Counted from the first letter of the stretch, positions 17,301 through 26,613 are shown. The stretch is 64,000 nt of DNA from Flavobacteriia bacterium (GCA_013373425.1 JABXHW010000004.1:62001-126000), one strand, 5' to 3'. Notes: generated by a model not told the origin, from the letters alone. Translations and numbers: made by a program.

Positions 17301-19848
17301 CGGCTCAAACTGGACCAACGCGATTTGGTCGATTTCTGGAAAGCAACACGATTCTGCTGATGCAGCGTGGGACAGTGTTGAAATCAACTTGTCTTCATTC
17401 AACATCGATACTGTTCATGTTCGCTTCACAGCGATTAGAGGAAGCAGTTTCGAGTGTGACATCTCATTGGATGACATCACAGTAGATGAAGCCACATCCG
17501 CTTGTTCTATTCCTTTGGCCGTGAACTTGAGTAACCTAACCTCATCTAGTGTGGATATCGCTTGGGTAGGTTCGGCTTCGTCCTACACGGCGGCTATTTC
17601 GCTAACAGGTGATCCAACGGATTCTGCGAATACGACTTTCGTGACTGGTCTAACTGGTAATTCAACAACACTGAACCTACCATTGGCTTCGTGCATGACC
17701 ATTTATATCCTTGCAGATTGTGGCGCGGCTACATCAACATGGGTGAATGCTGGTGAAGTTTGTACTCCATGTCCGTCTGTATTCCCAACTCCTTACTTCA
17801 CCAACTTGGAAGGACTTTCAGCGGGTGAAGATGGACCTGGAATCATCGACAACTGTTGGAATCTCGACCAAGGTACTTCTGACCCAACTTGGGAGACAGA
17901 GGATGCTTCTGGAACAGACGAAAACTCTACGAGTACCGGTCCTCACTTTGACAACACCAACTTCCCAAGTTCAGGTGGTATCTACATGTACATGGAGGTT
18001 TCAAGTGCATCTTTAGGTGATACGGCGATCTTCGAGTCACCACAGTTCTACGTGGGCAACTTGAATAACCGTCCGGCACTTGAATTCTACTACCACATGT
18101 ATGGTGCGGACATGGGTAACCTTTACATCCAGGCAAAGGACGAAACCTCAGCTTGGATGACTGTTGACTCAATTATTGGTCAGCAACAAACCTCAGGCAC
18201 TGAAGCGTGGAGATTGCGTACAGTCGTTCTCGACAACTTGCAAGACACCATTCAAGTTCGCTTTATCGGCGTTGCAGGAAGCGGTTTCACAGGTGATATG
18301 TCTTTGGATGACATCGCCATTGTTGAAGCTCCATCTTGTCCAGACCCAACGAACTTGGCGTCTAGCAACATCACCACAACTTCGGTTGACCTTTCTTGGA
18401 ACACGTACAACCCAAGCGCAACGATCTTGGTAGAGTATGGTTCAACAGGATTTGCTCAAGGTTCAGGAACTGTGACTACGGTTACGGGTAACCCAGCAAC
18501 GCTTTCAGGATTGTCACAAGCAACATGTTACGACATTTATTTGCGTGAGGTGTGTGCAGCGGGTGATTCGTCTACATGGATTGGACCTATAAGCATTTGT
18601 ACGGATTACACATGTGATCCTAACACAGTACCAGGTGCTGGTCTGGTGGACACATTTATCTGTGCCCCAGGCACAATGAGCTTGAGTGGTGCAAGCAATG
18701 AGATCTATTGGGAGGATGCCTCAGGGCAGATTTACCACACTGGTTCTCCATACATGACAGACACTATTTCTGGTGATACTGCATTGTATGCTCGCGGTTA
18801 CAATCCATTGTATAGCTTCACCTTCGGTCCGAGCACAGACATCTCTGGAGCAGGATTCGGAAACTTCAGCAACGGTGAGATGATCACTGTAAACAGAGAA
18901 GTTCGTATCGATACCGTAACGTTCAAGTCGAACGGTGCGAAGAGCGGTACCATCCAGTTCTCTGTGCCTCTTGCAGGATTTGATAACAACTATGGTGATG
19001 GAGATTTGGATACCCTAATCGACATTGTACAAACTGTTGACTTCAGCTTGCCAGGTGCAGGTGATCACAGAGTTCCTGTAGGAGCCGTATTGAAGCCAGG
19101 CACATACTTCGTGAACATCAGCTTCGACACTACAGGTGTAGGAGAGCTCTTCCGTGCTACGGGCGGTGCAAACTATCCGTACTCATTCAGCAACGTCATG
19201 TCTATTGATAGCGCTGTTGGTGTAAGCAACTTTGCATCAACTCGAGTGTACTACTTCTTTGATTGGACTGTGTCTCCTGTATGTTCAGGAAACCTCGACA
19301 CGACAAACATCGAGTTTGCACCAGAGGCTGTGGCTTCATTTACCGAGAACAGCGCATCGGGTTCTGCTACAGCAACTGATTACAGCGTGTTCTTCGATGC
19401 AACCGCAAGTGAGAACGGTGTTTCCTACGACTGGGACTTCGGTGACGGAGCAACGGGTAGTGGAGACACTCTAACACACGTATACACCAGCAATGGTACG
19501 TATACAGTACAGCTTGTAGTAACAGGCGTTTGTGGCGACACAGACACAGTGACTACTACTGTTGATATTCAAGGCATCTCCGTTGAAGAGGTGGCGTTTG
19601 ATGGCAGCGTGAACGTATTCCCGAATCCAACTTCAGGAGTATTCAATGTTCAGATTGCTACGGCCACAGCGGGTGAAGCAGAGTTGCAGCTGCTCTCCCT
19701 AAGTGGCCAAGTGCTCCACATCGAAAAACTCGAAAGAGGAAATGAGTGGAATAAGCAAATCGACATCAGCGACTTGCCACAAGGCACGTACATGCTCACC
19801 ATCCGCACCGCGGACGGTACCCATGTAGAACGCGTCGTACGCTACTAA
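14320..19848 (+). CDS. Very large multidomain T9SS cargo protein (MAM-like, FN3, PKD)
   Basis: 1842 aa. Signal peptide ends near LAAQ (about 26). Three MAM-like lectin/protease-type modules share the phrase F-Y/I-H-M-Y-G-x-D-x-G followed by a LDDI/DSV ending (about residues 345-505, 885-1065 and 1155-1345). FN3-like units (LTVNWTNTTNN, SVDLSWNTYNP) separate them, and a different jelly-roll unit occurs near 605-780. Near 1500-1660 is the module shared with the preceding protein, then a PKD domain (YDWDFGDGATGSG) and a T9SS C-terminal domain (VFPNPTSGVFNVQI...DLPQGTYMLTIR). Likely a surface adhesin. The ATG matches a clean signal peptide. Confidence 0.9.
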   Translation: MHKFNANWRWLGLTFLWLMSFGLAAQTYIPQLQSGVGSPGGLNTLSNNSTTGWTEIIPPSISTNQWSAPVTIPFAFDFDGTPVTELRASGNGLVTFLSNPGATPPNPTSGITPLLTDPNLPDSTIAAFWTDFTTATTGSNDRVYTQTFGSAPNRQFWVKWHSYEWGASGATGFVYVCVVLEESTNNIYVIEQYSDSPEPDTDSCVVGIRVDGANTYEVTNPVSISGISSSSSIDDVYGFYNGVAPAANPFLVSLTATTAEVSANVPDPSTGVIVQYGLDGFTLGSGTILTGANDTVAISGLTPVTEYDAYIANVNGNDTSSYVGPVSFQTNCLAVTTFPFIENFDSTNVWSGSTVDPCWTQVSTEDEDWIADANGTSSSGTGPADDLTGGQYLYLEGTGASQGDSAILISPTFDVTSLTAPYLTYFIHMYGGDMGDLLVETTTDGGATWTSAYTISGQVQTSDAAPWTQIDVALPSSSSLQIRFIAVTGSDFETDMAIDSVRVGEMPSCTAPAIVTMDEVLSSTELTVNWTNTTNNVRVEWGLTGFQQGTGTPNTALITAGTGSYTITGLFRNTEYDVYVYSDCGVSPVGQSMAMLTGRTLPAVPSYYEPFTSFVPDDRWEEASGDLATPTVFTSTSASWASDDWLNVTSSPDNAARIAMTTTADDWFFSPLIDMGTGGQYELIFNAAITTTSGGTASNMEADDSLFVVINNDTNQVWNASDVELIIESSNEPSNAGNVYRVDLSAYTGLVRVGFFIKSTVSNTTDYNFYIDNFRIRPIPQCAEPTGLAVSNISESAASITWNPVGAATNYVVYVALKDSSTSNPTTIVDTVATDSTYITGLMSNTAYDVYVTTLCGNLNSLTTGPTPFITDCSVFTAPTVFNFEGLDEGAAPNGKFANCIESAPVSSYIWEIDESTGSNTHSSGTGPNFDNTLYPASGGSFIYTEATSGSNGDTAQILLPRIDVTTLTTPALKFFYHMYGDDFGTLQVDVSADGSNWTNAIWSISGKQHDSADAAWDSVEINLSSFNIDTVHVRFTAIRGSSFECDISLDDITVDEATSACSIPLAVNLSNLTSSSVDIAWVGSASSYTAAISLTGDPTDSANTTFVTGLTGNSTTLNLPLASCMTIYILADCGAATSTWVNAGEVCTPCPSVFPTPYFTNLEGLSAGEDGPGIIDNCWNLDQGTSDPTWETEDASGTDENSTSTGPHFDNTNFPSSGGIYMYMEVSSASLGDTAIFESPQFYVGNLNNRPALEFYYHMYGADMGNLYIQAKDETSAWMTVDSIIGQQQTSGTEAWRLRTVVLDNLQDTIQVRFIGVAGSGFTGDMSLDDIAIVEAPSCPDPTNLASSNITTTSVDLSWNTYNPSATILVEYGSTGFAQGSGTVTTVTGNPATLSGLSQATCYDIYLREVCAAGDSSTWIGPISICTDYTCDPNTVPGAGLVDTFICAPGTMSLSGASNEIYWEDASGQIYHTGSPYMTDTISGDTALYARGYNPLYSFTFGPSTDISGAGFGNFSNGEMITVNREVRIDTVTFKSNGAKSGTIQFSVPLAGFDNNYGDGDLDTLIDIVQTVDFSLPGAGDHRVPVGAVLKPGTYFVNISFDTTGVGELFRATGGANYPYSFSNVMSIDSAVGVSNFASTRVYYFFDWTVSPVCSGNLDTTNIEFAPEAVASFTENSASGSATATDYSVFFDATASENGVSYDWDFGDGATGSGDTLTHVYTSNGTYTVQLVVTGVCGDTDTVTTTVDIQGISVEEVAFDGSVNVFPNPTSGVFNVQIATATAGEAELQLLSLSGQVLHIEKLERGNEWNKQIDISDLPQGTYMLTIRTADGTHVERVVRY

Positions 19849-19872
19849 GCACTAGTCACATACTTGAATTTA

Positions 19873-19905
19873 AAAGGGCTCCCAATTGGGAGCCCTTTCT
19901 TTTAT
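19873..19905. terminator. Bidirectional rho-independent terminator
   Basis: AAAGGGCTCCC (19873-19883) and GGGAGCCCTTT (19888-19898) form a perfect 11-bp stem with an AATT loop, T-rich after and A-rich before. It sits between the convergent ends of the T9SS protein (19848) and the TonB receptor gene (19918) and can serve both. Confidence 0.92.
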
Positions 19906-19917
19906 ATCCGATTTCTT

Positions 19918-22275
19918 CTAAAAGTCTACTCGATAATTCAGAACAGGAAGTAAACCATTCATGTAGAAGGATTCTATGGTTCCCTTATCGGCTGCATAGT
20001 AGGTGCCCCACACATTCAGCCTGTTCGTCACATTTTGAAGGTTCAGGGAGATTCTCCAGCTCCACTTTGGATTGTTTTGTTGATAGCTAATACCAACATC
20101 CACTCGGAAATAATCTGGATGACGCAAAGTATAGGCCTCTTCGTAATTGTATACCGCACTTCCTTTGACATTTGACGCTTGCAAGTCGATTGGAATGTAT
20201 CGGTACCCTCCTCTCCAGATAGTTCTGATATTCGCGCCAAGAATGTTTTGATCATTGCTTCCCAGTGTCCACTCTTTACCAGCCATTACACTCGCCATAT
20301 AATTGCTGTTGAAGCGAGTATTCCGAACTTCAAATCCAGGGTTTTGGTACTTGGATTCAAACAATGCTCCAGTTATCATGTAATAATACCCTTGACTGAG
20401 ACGCTTATCTAAAGTCACTTCGACCCCGTAATTTTCACCAGTCCCCTCATTCACCAAATCTCTATTGGTCGTTCCACTTGAAAAGTTCAACGCGGAAAAG
20501 GTTCCTGTTGAATCGTCCGCAGCAACAGGTACGTCATAAATGGACTGATAGTACAATTCTGTCTTGAGAGACGTACTTGAATTCATCACACATTGGTAGG
20601 ATAGAATGTAATGCGCCGCCTTTGTCATCTCCAAGTCTCTATTCGGCTGAATCATCACACCATTTTCCTCGACTTCGGCAAGATAAATGCTAATCGGTTC
20701 TATTCTTGAATGAATGCCAAAGCCTCCACTTACCGAGTGACTCTCAGTAATATTATATGTCATTCCTGCTCGAGGCTCAATCGCATAATCTCCGTTTAGG
20801 TTAAAGTAAGTGAAGTGCATCCCTACATTGAATTCAAATCGCTCACTATACCGATGCTGCCATAGGCCATAAGAACGGAAAGCCGTGGACTGACCGTCGT
20901 CATCCACAACAACCTCCATAGTTCCAGTGCTGAAATTCATATCTCTTGAGAGCAGGCTATAGTTCGGAAGTTCATAGGTTACCCCAGCTCGAATCACATT
21001 GCGTGCGTCAAATTTGTGATTAACATAACTGTTGATTCTAAACGTGTTATAAACGTTCTGATCCTCCAATATGACGGTTCTATTTGCATCGAAATCGAGC
21101 GTGTCTTCAACAACAGCGTAAGAGTTCTTAGCATAAACCCCAGTCGTTTTTAGATAGGTGTTAGACCCCAGCGGAATAAAGTGAGAAAGACCTACAATGT
21201 TTAGTCCGTGGTTTTCGGATTGAGCAAATCGATCACTTCTGAATTCCCACAAACTTGTGTCAGTTTCTGAAGCATATCCGGCAGAACTTTTTGCCCAAAG
21301 CCCCCATAAAGAGAAGCGCCCAGCGTTGCGCGAGGGTACATTAATTTTATAGGATAAGTCCTGAAACACGGGTATGATATCGCCACCGGCCACATCAATT
21401 CCCACAGCGGATAACATCTCCAATGTCGAATACCTGTAGTTAACCAGGTATGAAGCGTTGCTATTACTTGAGAATGGTCCTTCTGCGGATAGCTGTAGAC
21501 CGAGCACTCCTACTTGTGCTGAATACTCTCGCTTTGATGTGTTGCCATTTCTCAACCTCAAATCAAAGACTCCAGATAAGGCATTACCATATTCGGCGGG
21601 AAACGCGCCCGTCATGAAATCTGAATTATCGAGAACCATGGTGCTTAAGGCACTTACACCACCTCCAGAGCTACCCTCTCCATCACTAAAATGATTTGGG
21701 TTTGGTATTTCAACACCTTCCATCCTCCAAAGCATACCCCGAGGTGAGTTGCCACGTATAACCAACTCATTTCCCTCATCGTCAGAGGTTGCAACTCCAG
21801 CAAAAGACTGAACAGTTCGTGCAGGGTCATTAATACCCGCTGCCACACGTTGTGTGCTTTCAATGGTTAATTGCTTGGAAGACACGCTCGTCATTTCGTT
21901 TAGCGGTCTGCTCGTATTCGTCTCCGCAACAACGGTTATTTCGTCCATTGTATTCACCGCTTCCTTCATGGAAATGTTTAAAATGACCTCTCGGCCACTG
22001 GTAACATTAATCGCTTGAAGATTAACTGGCTCAAAGCCAAAGACATTAAAATGAACGTTAACTCTACCGACTGGAACAGCTAAAACTGTGAAGTTTCCAT
22101 CGGCATCAGCAATTACAGATTCATTAAATGAGCCAGACTCAACTGTGACTTCAACAAAGGGTACTGACATTTCCGAATCTGAATCTACGATTCGACCCTT
22201 TACTACTTGTGTGGTGGTTTGGGAAAAGAGGGAACTAGAGGCTATTGCCGCTAGCATCAAAAAAAGGACTCTCAC
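19918..22275 (-). CDS. TonB-dependent receptor-like outer membrane protein
   Basis: 785 aa from a GTG at 22275. Signal peptide ends at LFSQ. Next a carboxypeptidase-regulatory-like domain (about 22-105; VVKGRIVDSDSEMSVPFVEV, DADGNFTV), then a plug domain (ELVIRGNSPRGMLWRMEGVE, PNPNHFSDG) and a long beta-barrel with alternating aromatic strands ending in LPVLNYRVDF, with terminal F as in outer membrane barrels. No SusD partner is next to it, so it is not a standard SusCD pair. The substrate is unknown; a peptide or metal carrier is possible. Confidence 0.88.
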   Translation of the reverse strand: MRVLFLMLAAIASSSLFSQTTTQVVKGRIVDSDSEMSVPFVEVTVESGSFNESVIADADGNFTVLAVPVGRVNVHFNVFGFEPVNLQAINVTSGREVILNISMKEAVNTMDEITVVAETNTSRPLNEMTSVSSKQLTIESTQRVAAGINDPARTVQSFAGVATSDDEGNELVIRGNSPRGMLWRMEGVEIPNPNHFSDGEGSSGGGVSALSTMVLDNSDFMTGAFPAEYGNALSGVFDLRLRNGNTSKREYSAQVGVLGLQLSAEGPFSSNSNASYLVNYRYSTLEMLSAVGIDVAGGDIIPVFQDLSYKINVPSRNAGRFSLWGLWAKSSAGYASETDTSLWEFRSDRFAQSENHGLNIVGLSHFIPLGSNTYLKTTGVYAKNSYAVVEDTLDFDANRTVILEDQNVYNTFRINSYVNHKFDARNVIRAGVTYELPNYSLLSRDMNFSTGTMEVVVDDDGQSTAFRSYGLWQHRYSERFEFNVGMHFTYFNLNGDYAIEPRAGMTYNITESHSVSGGFGIHSRIEPISIYLAEVEENGVMIQPNRDLEMTKAAHYILSYQCVMNSSTSLKTELYYQSIYDVPVAADDSTGTFSALNFSSGTTNRDLVNEGTGENYGVEVTLDKRLSQGYYYMITGALFESKYQNPGFEVRNTRFNSNYMASVMAGKEWTLGSNDQNILGANIRTIWRGGYRYIPIDLQASNVKGSAVYNYEEAYTLRHPDYFRVDVGISYQQNNPKWSWRISLNLQNVTNRLNVWGTYYAADKGTIESFYMNGLLPVLNYRVDF

Positions 22276-22429
22276 AACGGTTAGATTAGTTAGTGGTACT
22301 TAATAGCGATTGGCAAGCTATCCTTATACTAAATCAGTCAGTGGGTCCTTCTTGTAGCGAGGCGAATTTACACTCTTTCATTCAAAAATGAGTGCGAAGG
22401 TTGTTTTACTAGAGATTGCCTTCATTTCA

Positions 22430-22437
22430 TATCTTTG
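22430..22437 (+). promoter_or_regulatory. -7 promoter box of the prolyl oligopeptidase gene
   Basis: TATCTTTG matches TAnnTTTG, 34 nt before the ATG at 22472. A TTG at 22401 is 26 bp upstream, longer than usual. Confidence 0.45.
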
Positions 22438-22471
22438 GATTTCCCTGCACTTGACTACATAATTCATTCCC

Positions 22472-24598
22472 ATGAAAACAAGAGCCATAGCACTAGTAGG
22501 TATTGTTCCAATGCTCACTTTTTGCACTAAAAAAGAATCCCAAGAAACGACAATGACCTACCCAGAAACTCGAAAGGGTGAAGTGGTGGACACCTACTTC
22601 GGAACAGAAGTGGCCGATCCTTACCGCTGGCTAGAAGACGATATGAGCGAGGAAACTGCCGACTGGGTGTCTCGTCAAAATGAAGTGAGCTTCGGCTTGC
22701 TCGAGCAGATTCCTTATCGTCAGGCTATCGTCGACCGTCTAACCAAGGTGCTCGACTACGAAAAAGTGTCCGCTCCTTTTGAGCGTGGCGATTACATCTA
22801 CTGGTATAAAAACGACGGTCTACAGAACCACAGCGTGCTCTATCGCAAGAAAGGTGAAGATGGCGAAACCGAAGTTTTCCTAGATCCAAACACCTTCTCA
22901 GAAGACGGTACGACTTCGCTTGCTGGTATGAGCTTTACCAAGGATGGTAGCCTTCTCGCTTATCAAATTTCTGAAGCTGGGTCTGACTGGAGGAAGGTGA
23001 TTATCATGGATGCGGCTTCGAAGGAAATTCTTGAGGACACATTGGTGGACGTGAAGTTCAGCGGTCTTTCTTGGATGGGCAAAGAAGGCTTCTACTACAG
23101 CAGCTACGATAAGCCAAAAGGCGAAAGTGAACTGTCTGCCATGACGCCTTATCACAAGTTGTTCTTCCACAAATTGGGCACTCCTCAATCTGAAGATGAG
23201 CTCATCTTTGGCGGTGAACAAGCCGGCTTCCGTTACATCTCCGGATATGTAAGTGAAGACGAGTCACTCCTCGCGATCTCAGCCTCTGTGTCTACCAGCG
23301 GCAACATGCTTTACATTCAAGATTTAGCCAATGGCGGGTCTATCATTCCATTGACCAACGACACTACTTTTGAGCAGAGCGTTGTTCACGTTCAAGACGG
23401 TATGATGTACATCTCTACCAACCGCGATGCCCCAAATCGCAAGTTGGTTAAAGCGCCTGTAGATAACGGTACACCTGACAATTGGGTGGACGTTATTCCA
23501 GAGCGCGAGCAAGTGGGCTCATTCAGTACAGGCGGTGGCTATGTATTTGGAAACTACCTCAAAGATGCCCTTACTCATGTTGAGCAATTCACGCTCGAAG
23601 GAGAGGTCGTTCGCACAATCGAACTTCCTGGTCCTGGGGCTGCAGGCGGCTTTGGTGCTCGTTGGGATGACGACCACCTCTACTACTCATACTCAAGCTA
23701 TATCGATCCAGGTTCAACCTATTACATGGATATCGAATCAGGTGAAAGTGAGCTTTACAGAAGGAGCGCGGTTGAATTCAACACCGAAGAGTACGAATCG
23801 AAGCAAGTGTTCTATCAGTCTAAAGACGGAACGCGTGTACCAATGATTATTACTTATAAGAAAGGTATTGATCTTGATGGCAGCAATCCAACCATGCTCT
23901 ATGGCTATGGTGGATTCAATATCAGTCTAGAGCCTGGCTTTAGTGCAGCCCGTATTCCTTGGTTGGAAAATGGCGGCATTTGGGCTGTTGCAAACCTTCG
24001 TGGTGGCGGCGAATACGGCGAAGAGTGGCACTCTGCCGGTACACAATTGAACAAGCAGAATGTATTTGACGACTTTATCGCTGCGGCTGAATACTTGATG
24101 GATGAAGGATATACTTCAAAAGAGAAGCTCGCGATTCGTGGTGGATCAAACGGTGGACTTCTCGTGGGCGCTGTGATGACTCAACGTCCAGACCTTTGTC
24201 AGGTTGCCCTTCCAGCCGTTGGTGTGCTCGACATGCTTCGCTACCACACTTTCACAGCAGGTGCAGGTTGGGCATATGACTATGGAACTGCGGATGATAG
24301 CGAAGAGATGTTCAACTACCTTCTCGGCTATTCTCCATATCACAATGTGGAAGAAGCATGCTATCCTGCTACTATGGTAACGACAGGCGACCACGATGAT
24401 CGCGTGGTTCCAGCGCACAGCTTTAAGTTTGCTGCTCGACTACAGGAAATGCAACAATGCGCCAACCCAACCATCATTCGTATTTCTGTGAATGCGGGTC
24501 ACGGTGCGGGTAAGCCAATGAGCATGATCATCGAGGAACAAGCCGACGTTTGGGCCTTTGCATTCTGGCACATGGGCGTTGAACAATTGAGCTACTAA
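22472..24598 (+). CDS. Prolyl oligopeptidase family S9A, probable lipoprotein
   Basis: 708 aa. Cuts short peptides after proline. The N-terminus has a lipobox (MLTFC, Cys near 18), so it is likely exported and lipidated. The N-terminal cap and propeller start with DPYRWLEDD and run to about 430. The catalytic alpha/beta-hydrolase carries S559 in GGSNGG, Asp near 642 in DHDDRV and H677 in AGHGAG. Length matches family S9A. The stop overlaps the next start by one base (TAATG), so the YCII protein is co-translated. Confidence 0.93.
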   Translation: MKTRAIALVGIVPMLTFCTKKESQETTMTYPETRKGEVVDTYFGTEVADPYRWLEDDMSEETADWVSRQNEVSFGLLEQIPYRQAIVDRLTKVLDYEKVSAPFERGDYIYWYKNDGLQNHSVLYRKKGEDGETEVFLDPNTFSEDGTTSLAGMSFTKDGSLLAYQISEAGSDWRKVIIMDAASKEILEDTLVDVKFSGLSWMGKEGFYYSSYDKPKGESELSAMTPYHKLFFHKLGTPQSEDELIFGGEQAGFRYISGYVSEDESLLAISASVSTSGNMLYIQDLANGGSIIPLTNDTTFEQSVVHVQDGMMYISTNRDAPNRKLVKAPVDNGTPDNWVDVIPEREQVGSFSTGGGYVFGNYLKDALTHVEQFTLEGEVVRTIELPGPGAAGGFGARWDDDHLYYSYSSYIDPGSTYYMDIESGESELYRRSAVEFNTEEYESKQVFYQSKDGTRVPMIITYKKGIDLDGSNPTMLYGYGGFNISLEPGFSAARIPWLENGGIWAVANLRGGGEYGEEWHSAGTQLNKQNVFDDFIAAAEYLMDEGYTSKEKLAIRGGSNGGLLVGAVMTQRPDLCQVALPAVGVLDMLRYHTFTAGAGWAYDYGTADDSEEMFNYLLGYSPYHNVEEACYPATMVTTGDHDDRVVPAHSFKFAARLQEMQQCANPTIIRISVNAGHGAGKPMSMIIEEQADVWAFAFWHMGVEQLSY

Positions 24599-25032
24599 TG
24601 AAGCTTTTTAAACTCATATTCATTTTGAGCATGACCTTCTCTTTTGGGGAGGTCATGGCTCAAGATGTTCCCCGCGACGAAGATGGTTTTCCCACCTTCG
24701 AGTATACAGAAGACGACTCTACTTATGTAATGCGTCAATATGTGTTCGTGATGTATATCAAAGCAGAAGGAGGCGACGATTTTTCCGAAGAAGAACTAGC
24801 CGAAATTCAAGCAGGTCATATGGCGCATATTGGAAAGATGGCGGATGAAGGCAACCTCGTCATGGCTGGTCCGTTTGGCGATAAAGCCGAGTGGCGAGGC
24901 ATTCTCATCTTCAATGATCATGACGTTGAGCGCGTAAGTGAACTCGTCAATCAAGATCCAGCCGTACAAGCCGGTCGACTCACTTTTGAAGCCCATCCTT
25001 GGTGGGCCGCGAGGGGAAGTCGATTACCTTAA
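24598..25032 (+). CDS. Secreted YCII-domain protein
   Basis: 144 aa. Signal peptide ends at VMAQ. The YCII-related (ferredoxin-like) fold shows in VFVMYIKAEGGDD, HMAHIGKMADEGNLVMAGPFG and the ending TFEAHPWWAARG. The role of exported YCII proteins is unknown. It overlaps the peptidase stop by one base, and a small lipoprotein gene follows after 14 bp, so all three look like one operon. Confidence 0.85.
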   Translation: MKLFKLIFILSMTFSFGEVMAQDVPRDEDGFPTFEYTEDDSTYVMRQYVFVMYIKAEGGDDFSEEELAEIQAGHMAHIGKMADEGNLVMAGPFGDKAEWRGILIFNDHDVERVSELVNQDPAVQAGRLTFEAHPWWAARGSRLP

Positions 25033-25046
25033 ACTCTCTCATTATA

Positions 25047-25502
25047 ATGCGCTCTCTACTCTATTTTCTACTTCTCTCTCTCGTAATAGGCTGTACCCCC
25101 GTTTGGGAACCCCCCGGCGAAGAACTCCCTTTCCCAACTATTCAAGAAGGCGACATTGGGTTTGTGTTCTACCACAACTTGCAGGAAAATGAGTATGCGC
25201 ATACAACGCGCGAAGCCTATCGCGACTCCATTATAGATTACTTTGGCGAGACCCGAACTATTGGTTTTAGGCGATCTCCGAATGCCCGAGACATGTTTCA
25301 ACTTGAAGTTCCTACCATCACACAAGATCCGGGTGCCAATCCAAGTTGTAACGACTATAACGGACTTGTCTTCGGATTGTATAGCGGCGATTGGTTCTTG
25401 GTAGATTTGGAGTCGGAGGACGGTGAAACTGTGGTGGGATTCTTTACGGCATTGGACTATGGTCAGACGTGCGAACCCTTCTGGATTCCTTTTCCACGAT
25501 AA
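25047..25502 (+). CDS. Small orphan lipoprotein, paralogue of the one at 26164
   Basis: 151 aa from the ATG at 25047, which gives a textbook lipoprotein signal (SLLYFLLLSLVIGC, Cys near 16); the frame opens at 24999 but that start spoils the signal. No known domain. It shares the order Y-R/VDSI..(Y)FG/YGxTRTIGxRxSP, then VPTITQD/LPTITKRDIGA and a Cys pair with the lipoprotein at 26164, so the two are paralogues separated by an alkB-like gene. Its TAA is one base from the stop of that convergent gene. Function unknown. Confidence 0.78.
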   Translation: MRSLLYFLLLSLVIGCTPVWEPPGEELPFPTIQEGDIGFVFYHNLQENEYAHTTREAYRDSIIDYFGETRTIGFRRSPNARDMFQLEVPTITQDPGANPSCNDYNGLVFGLYSGDWFLVDLESEDGETVVGFFTALDYGQTCEPFWIPFPR

Positions 25503-25503
25503 C

Positions 25504-26073
25504 CTAGAGAATTCGTCTAAAGGTCAAATTGACCCTGGGACCTACAACTCGCTTAGTTTTTGGAACTGCATGCTTCCATCTTGACTGAAAATCACCTTTC
25601 ATGATCAGGAGTGAGTTGTGAGGTAAATCGAATGAAATCAGCTCTCCCGTTTCTTTATTCTTGATATTAAACCTGCGTACCTCCCCTAGACTTAGTGAGG
25701 CAATGATGGGTTCTTCACCTAGTTCGCGTTCATCGTCGGAGTGATAGCCCATACCGTCGCTTCCATCTCGATACAAATTGAGAAGAACGCTGTTGAATGA
25801 ATATTGAGCTAATCGCTCTACTGACTGCTTTACCTCTAGCAAAGTGGCCGTCCATGGCAACGCCTCATTTTTCAAGCCCGAGTACGTATAGTCAACGCCT
25901 TTGTCGCCATACCAGGCGGTGAGACGTGGCTGCAAGACTTCCTTTCCAAAGAGCGTTATCGACTCATGCTTCCAATTCACGTTCTCCAACAGCTCAGTAA
26001 AGATCAAATCGGGATTAGGAAGAACCTCTTCGTAAATTTGAATGCGATTATGTAGAACCCTTGGCACAATCAT
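25504..26073 (-). CDS. AlkB-like 2-oxoglutarate/Fe(II) dioxygenase
   Basis: 189 aa, typical for short bacterial AlkB homologues of the ALKBH2/3 type. Oxidative removal of alkyl groups from DNA or RNA bases is the family role. Iron ligands H111 and D113 (GYHSDDE) and H168 (WKHAVPK), with 2-oxoglutarate arginines R180 and R186 (GPRVNLTFR). The substrate-loop sequence PRLTAWYGD (49-57) is also characteristic. It lies alone on the minus strand between two paralogous lipoprotein genes. Confidence 0.93.
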   Translation of the reverse strand: MIVPRVLHNRIQIYEEVLPNPDLIFTELLENVNWKHESITLFGKEVLQPRLTAWYGDKGVDYTYSGLKNEALPWTATLLEVKQSVERLAQYSFNSVLLNLYRDGSDGMGYHSDDERELGEEPIIASLSLGEVRRFNIKNKETGELISFDLPHNSLLIMKGDFQSRWKHAVPKTKRVVGPRVNLTFRRIL

Positions 26074-26163
26074 CGCATATATCCTTCAAAATGAAACGCT
26101 TGGAAAACCATCCTTATACCGAGTACGTTATTTGATGTATATTGAAGATACAACCCTATCTCT

Positions 26164-26613
26164 ATGAGACAACTGCTACTCCTCATTGTTCCATTCCTCT
26201 TTCTCACGTCGTGTATTGAAGGTCCGGAAATCAATGAGAACATATATCACCGACCACCCGATGGAAAAGTTCTCTACATCCTTTACAAGACCATATCGCC
26301 CAGCGAATACCGATACAATCCTTCAGATTCCCTTCCATATGTGGATTCAATAATGGCGTTTTACGGCCCAACTCGAACGATTGGTCTGCGCTACTCTCCA
26401 AGCGGCTTAGATTTCGATACAGTTGTTTTACCCACCATCACCAAAAGAGATATCGGCGCAAAGGCCTGTTACGAGTACCATGGAGCTCATGTGCTCCTCG
26501 ATGAAGGAGAAGTATATTTTGTCGATTATCGACCAGACGGCGAGCGCTTAATCGAAAGTGAGTTAGTGCGCTATGAAGGTCGGAGTTGCGAACGTTTGAG
26601 AATGCGATACTGA
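26164..26613 (+). CDS. Small orphan lipoprotein, paralogue of the one at 25047
   Basis: 149 aa. Lipobox FLTSC with Cys near 17. Unknown family; the central YGPTRTIGLRYSP and VLPTITKRDIGA match the lipoprotein at 25047, as do two later Cys residues (KACYEY, RSCERL). Its TGA overlaps the next ATG (TGATG), so it is translationally coupled to the large secreted protein downstream. Confidence 0.78.
   Translation: MRQLLLLIVPFLFLTSCIEGPEINENIYHRPPDGKVLYILYKTISPSEYRYNPSDSLPYVDSIMAFYGPTRTIGLRYSPSGLDFDTVVLPTITKRDIGAKACYEYHGAHVLLDEGEVYFVDYRPDGERLIESELVRYEGRSCERLRMRY

Noticed and set aside
19918-22275. SusC of a polysaccharide utilisation locus
   Set aside because: There is no SusD-like gene or glycoside hydrolase beside it; the domain order alone fits a general TonB-dependent receptor.
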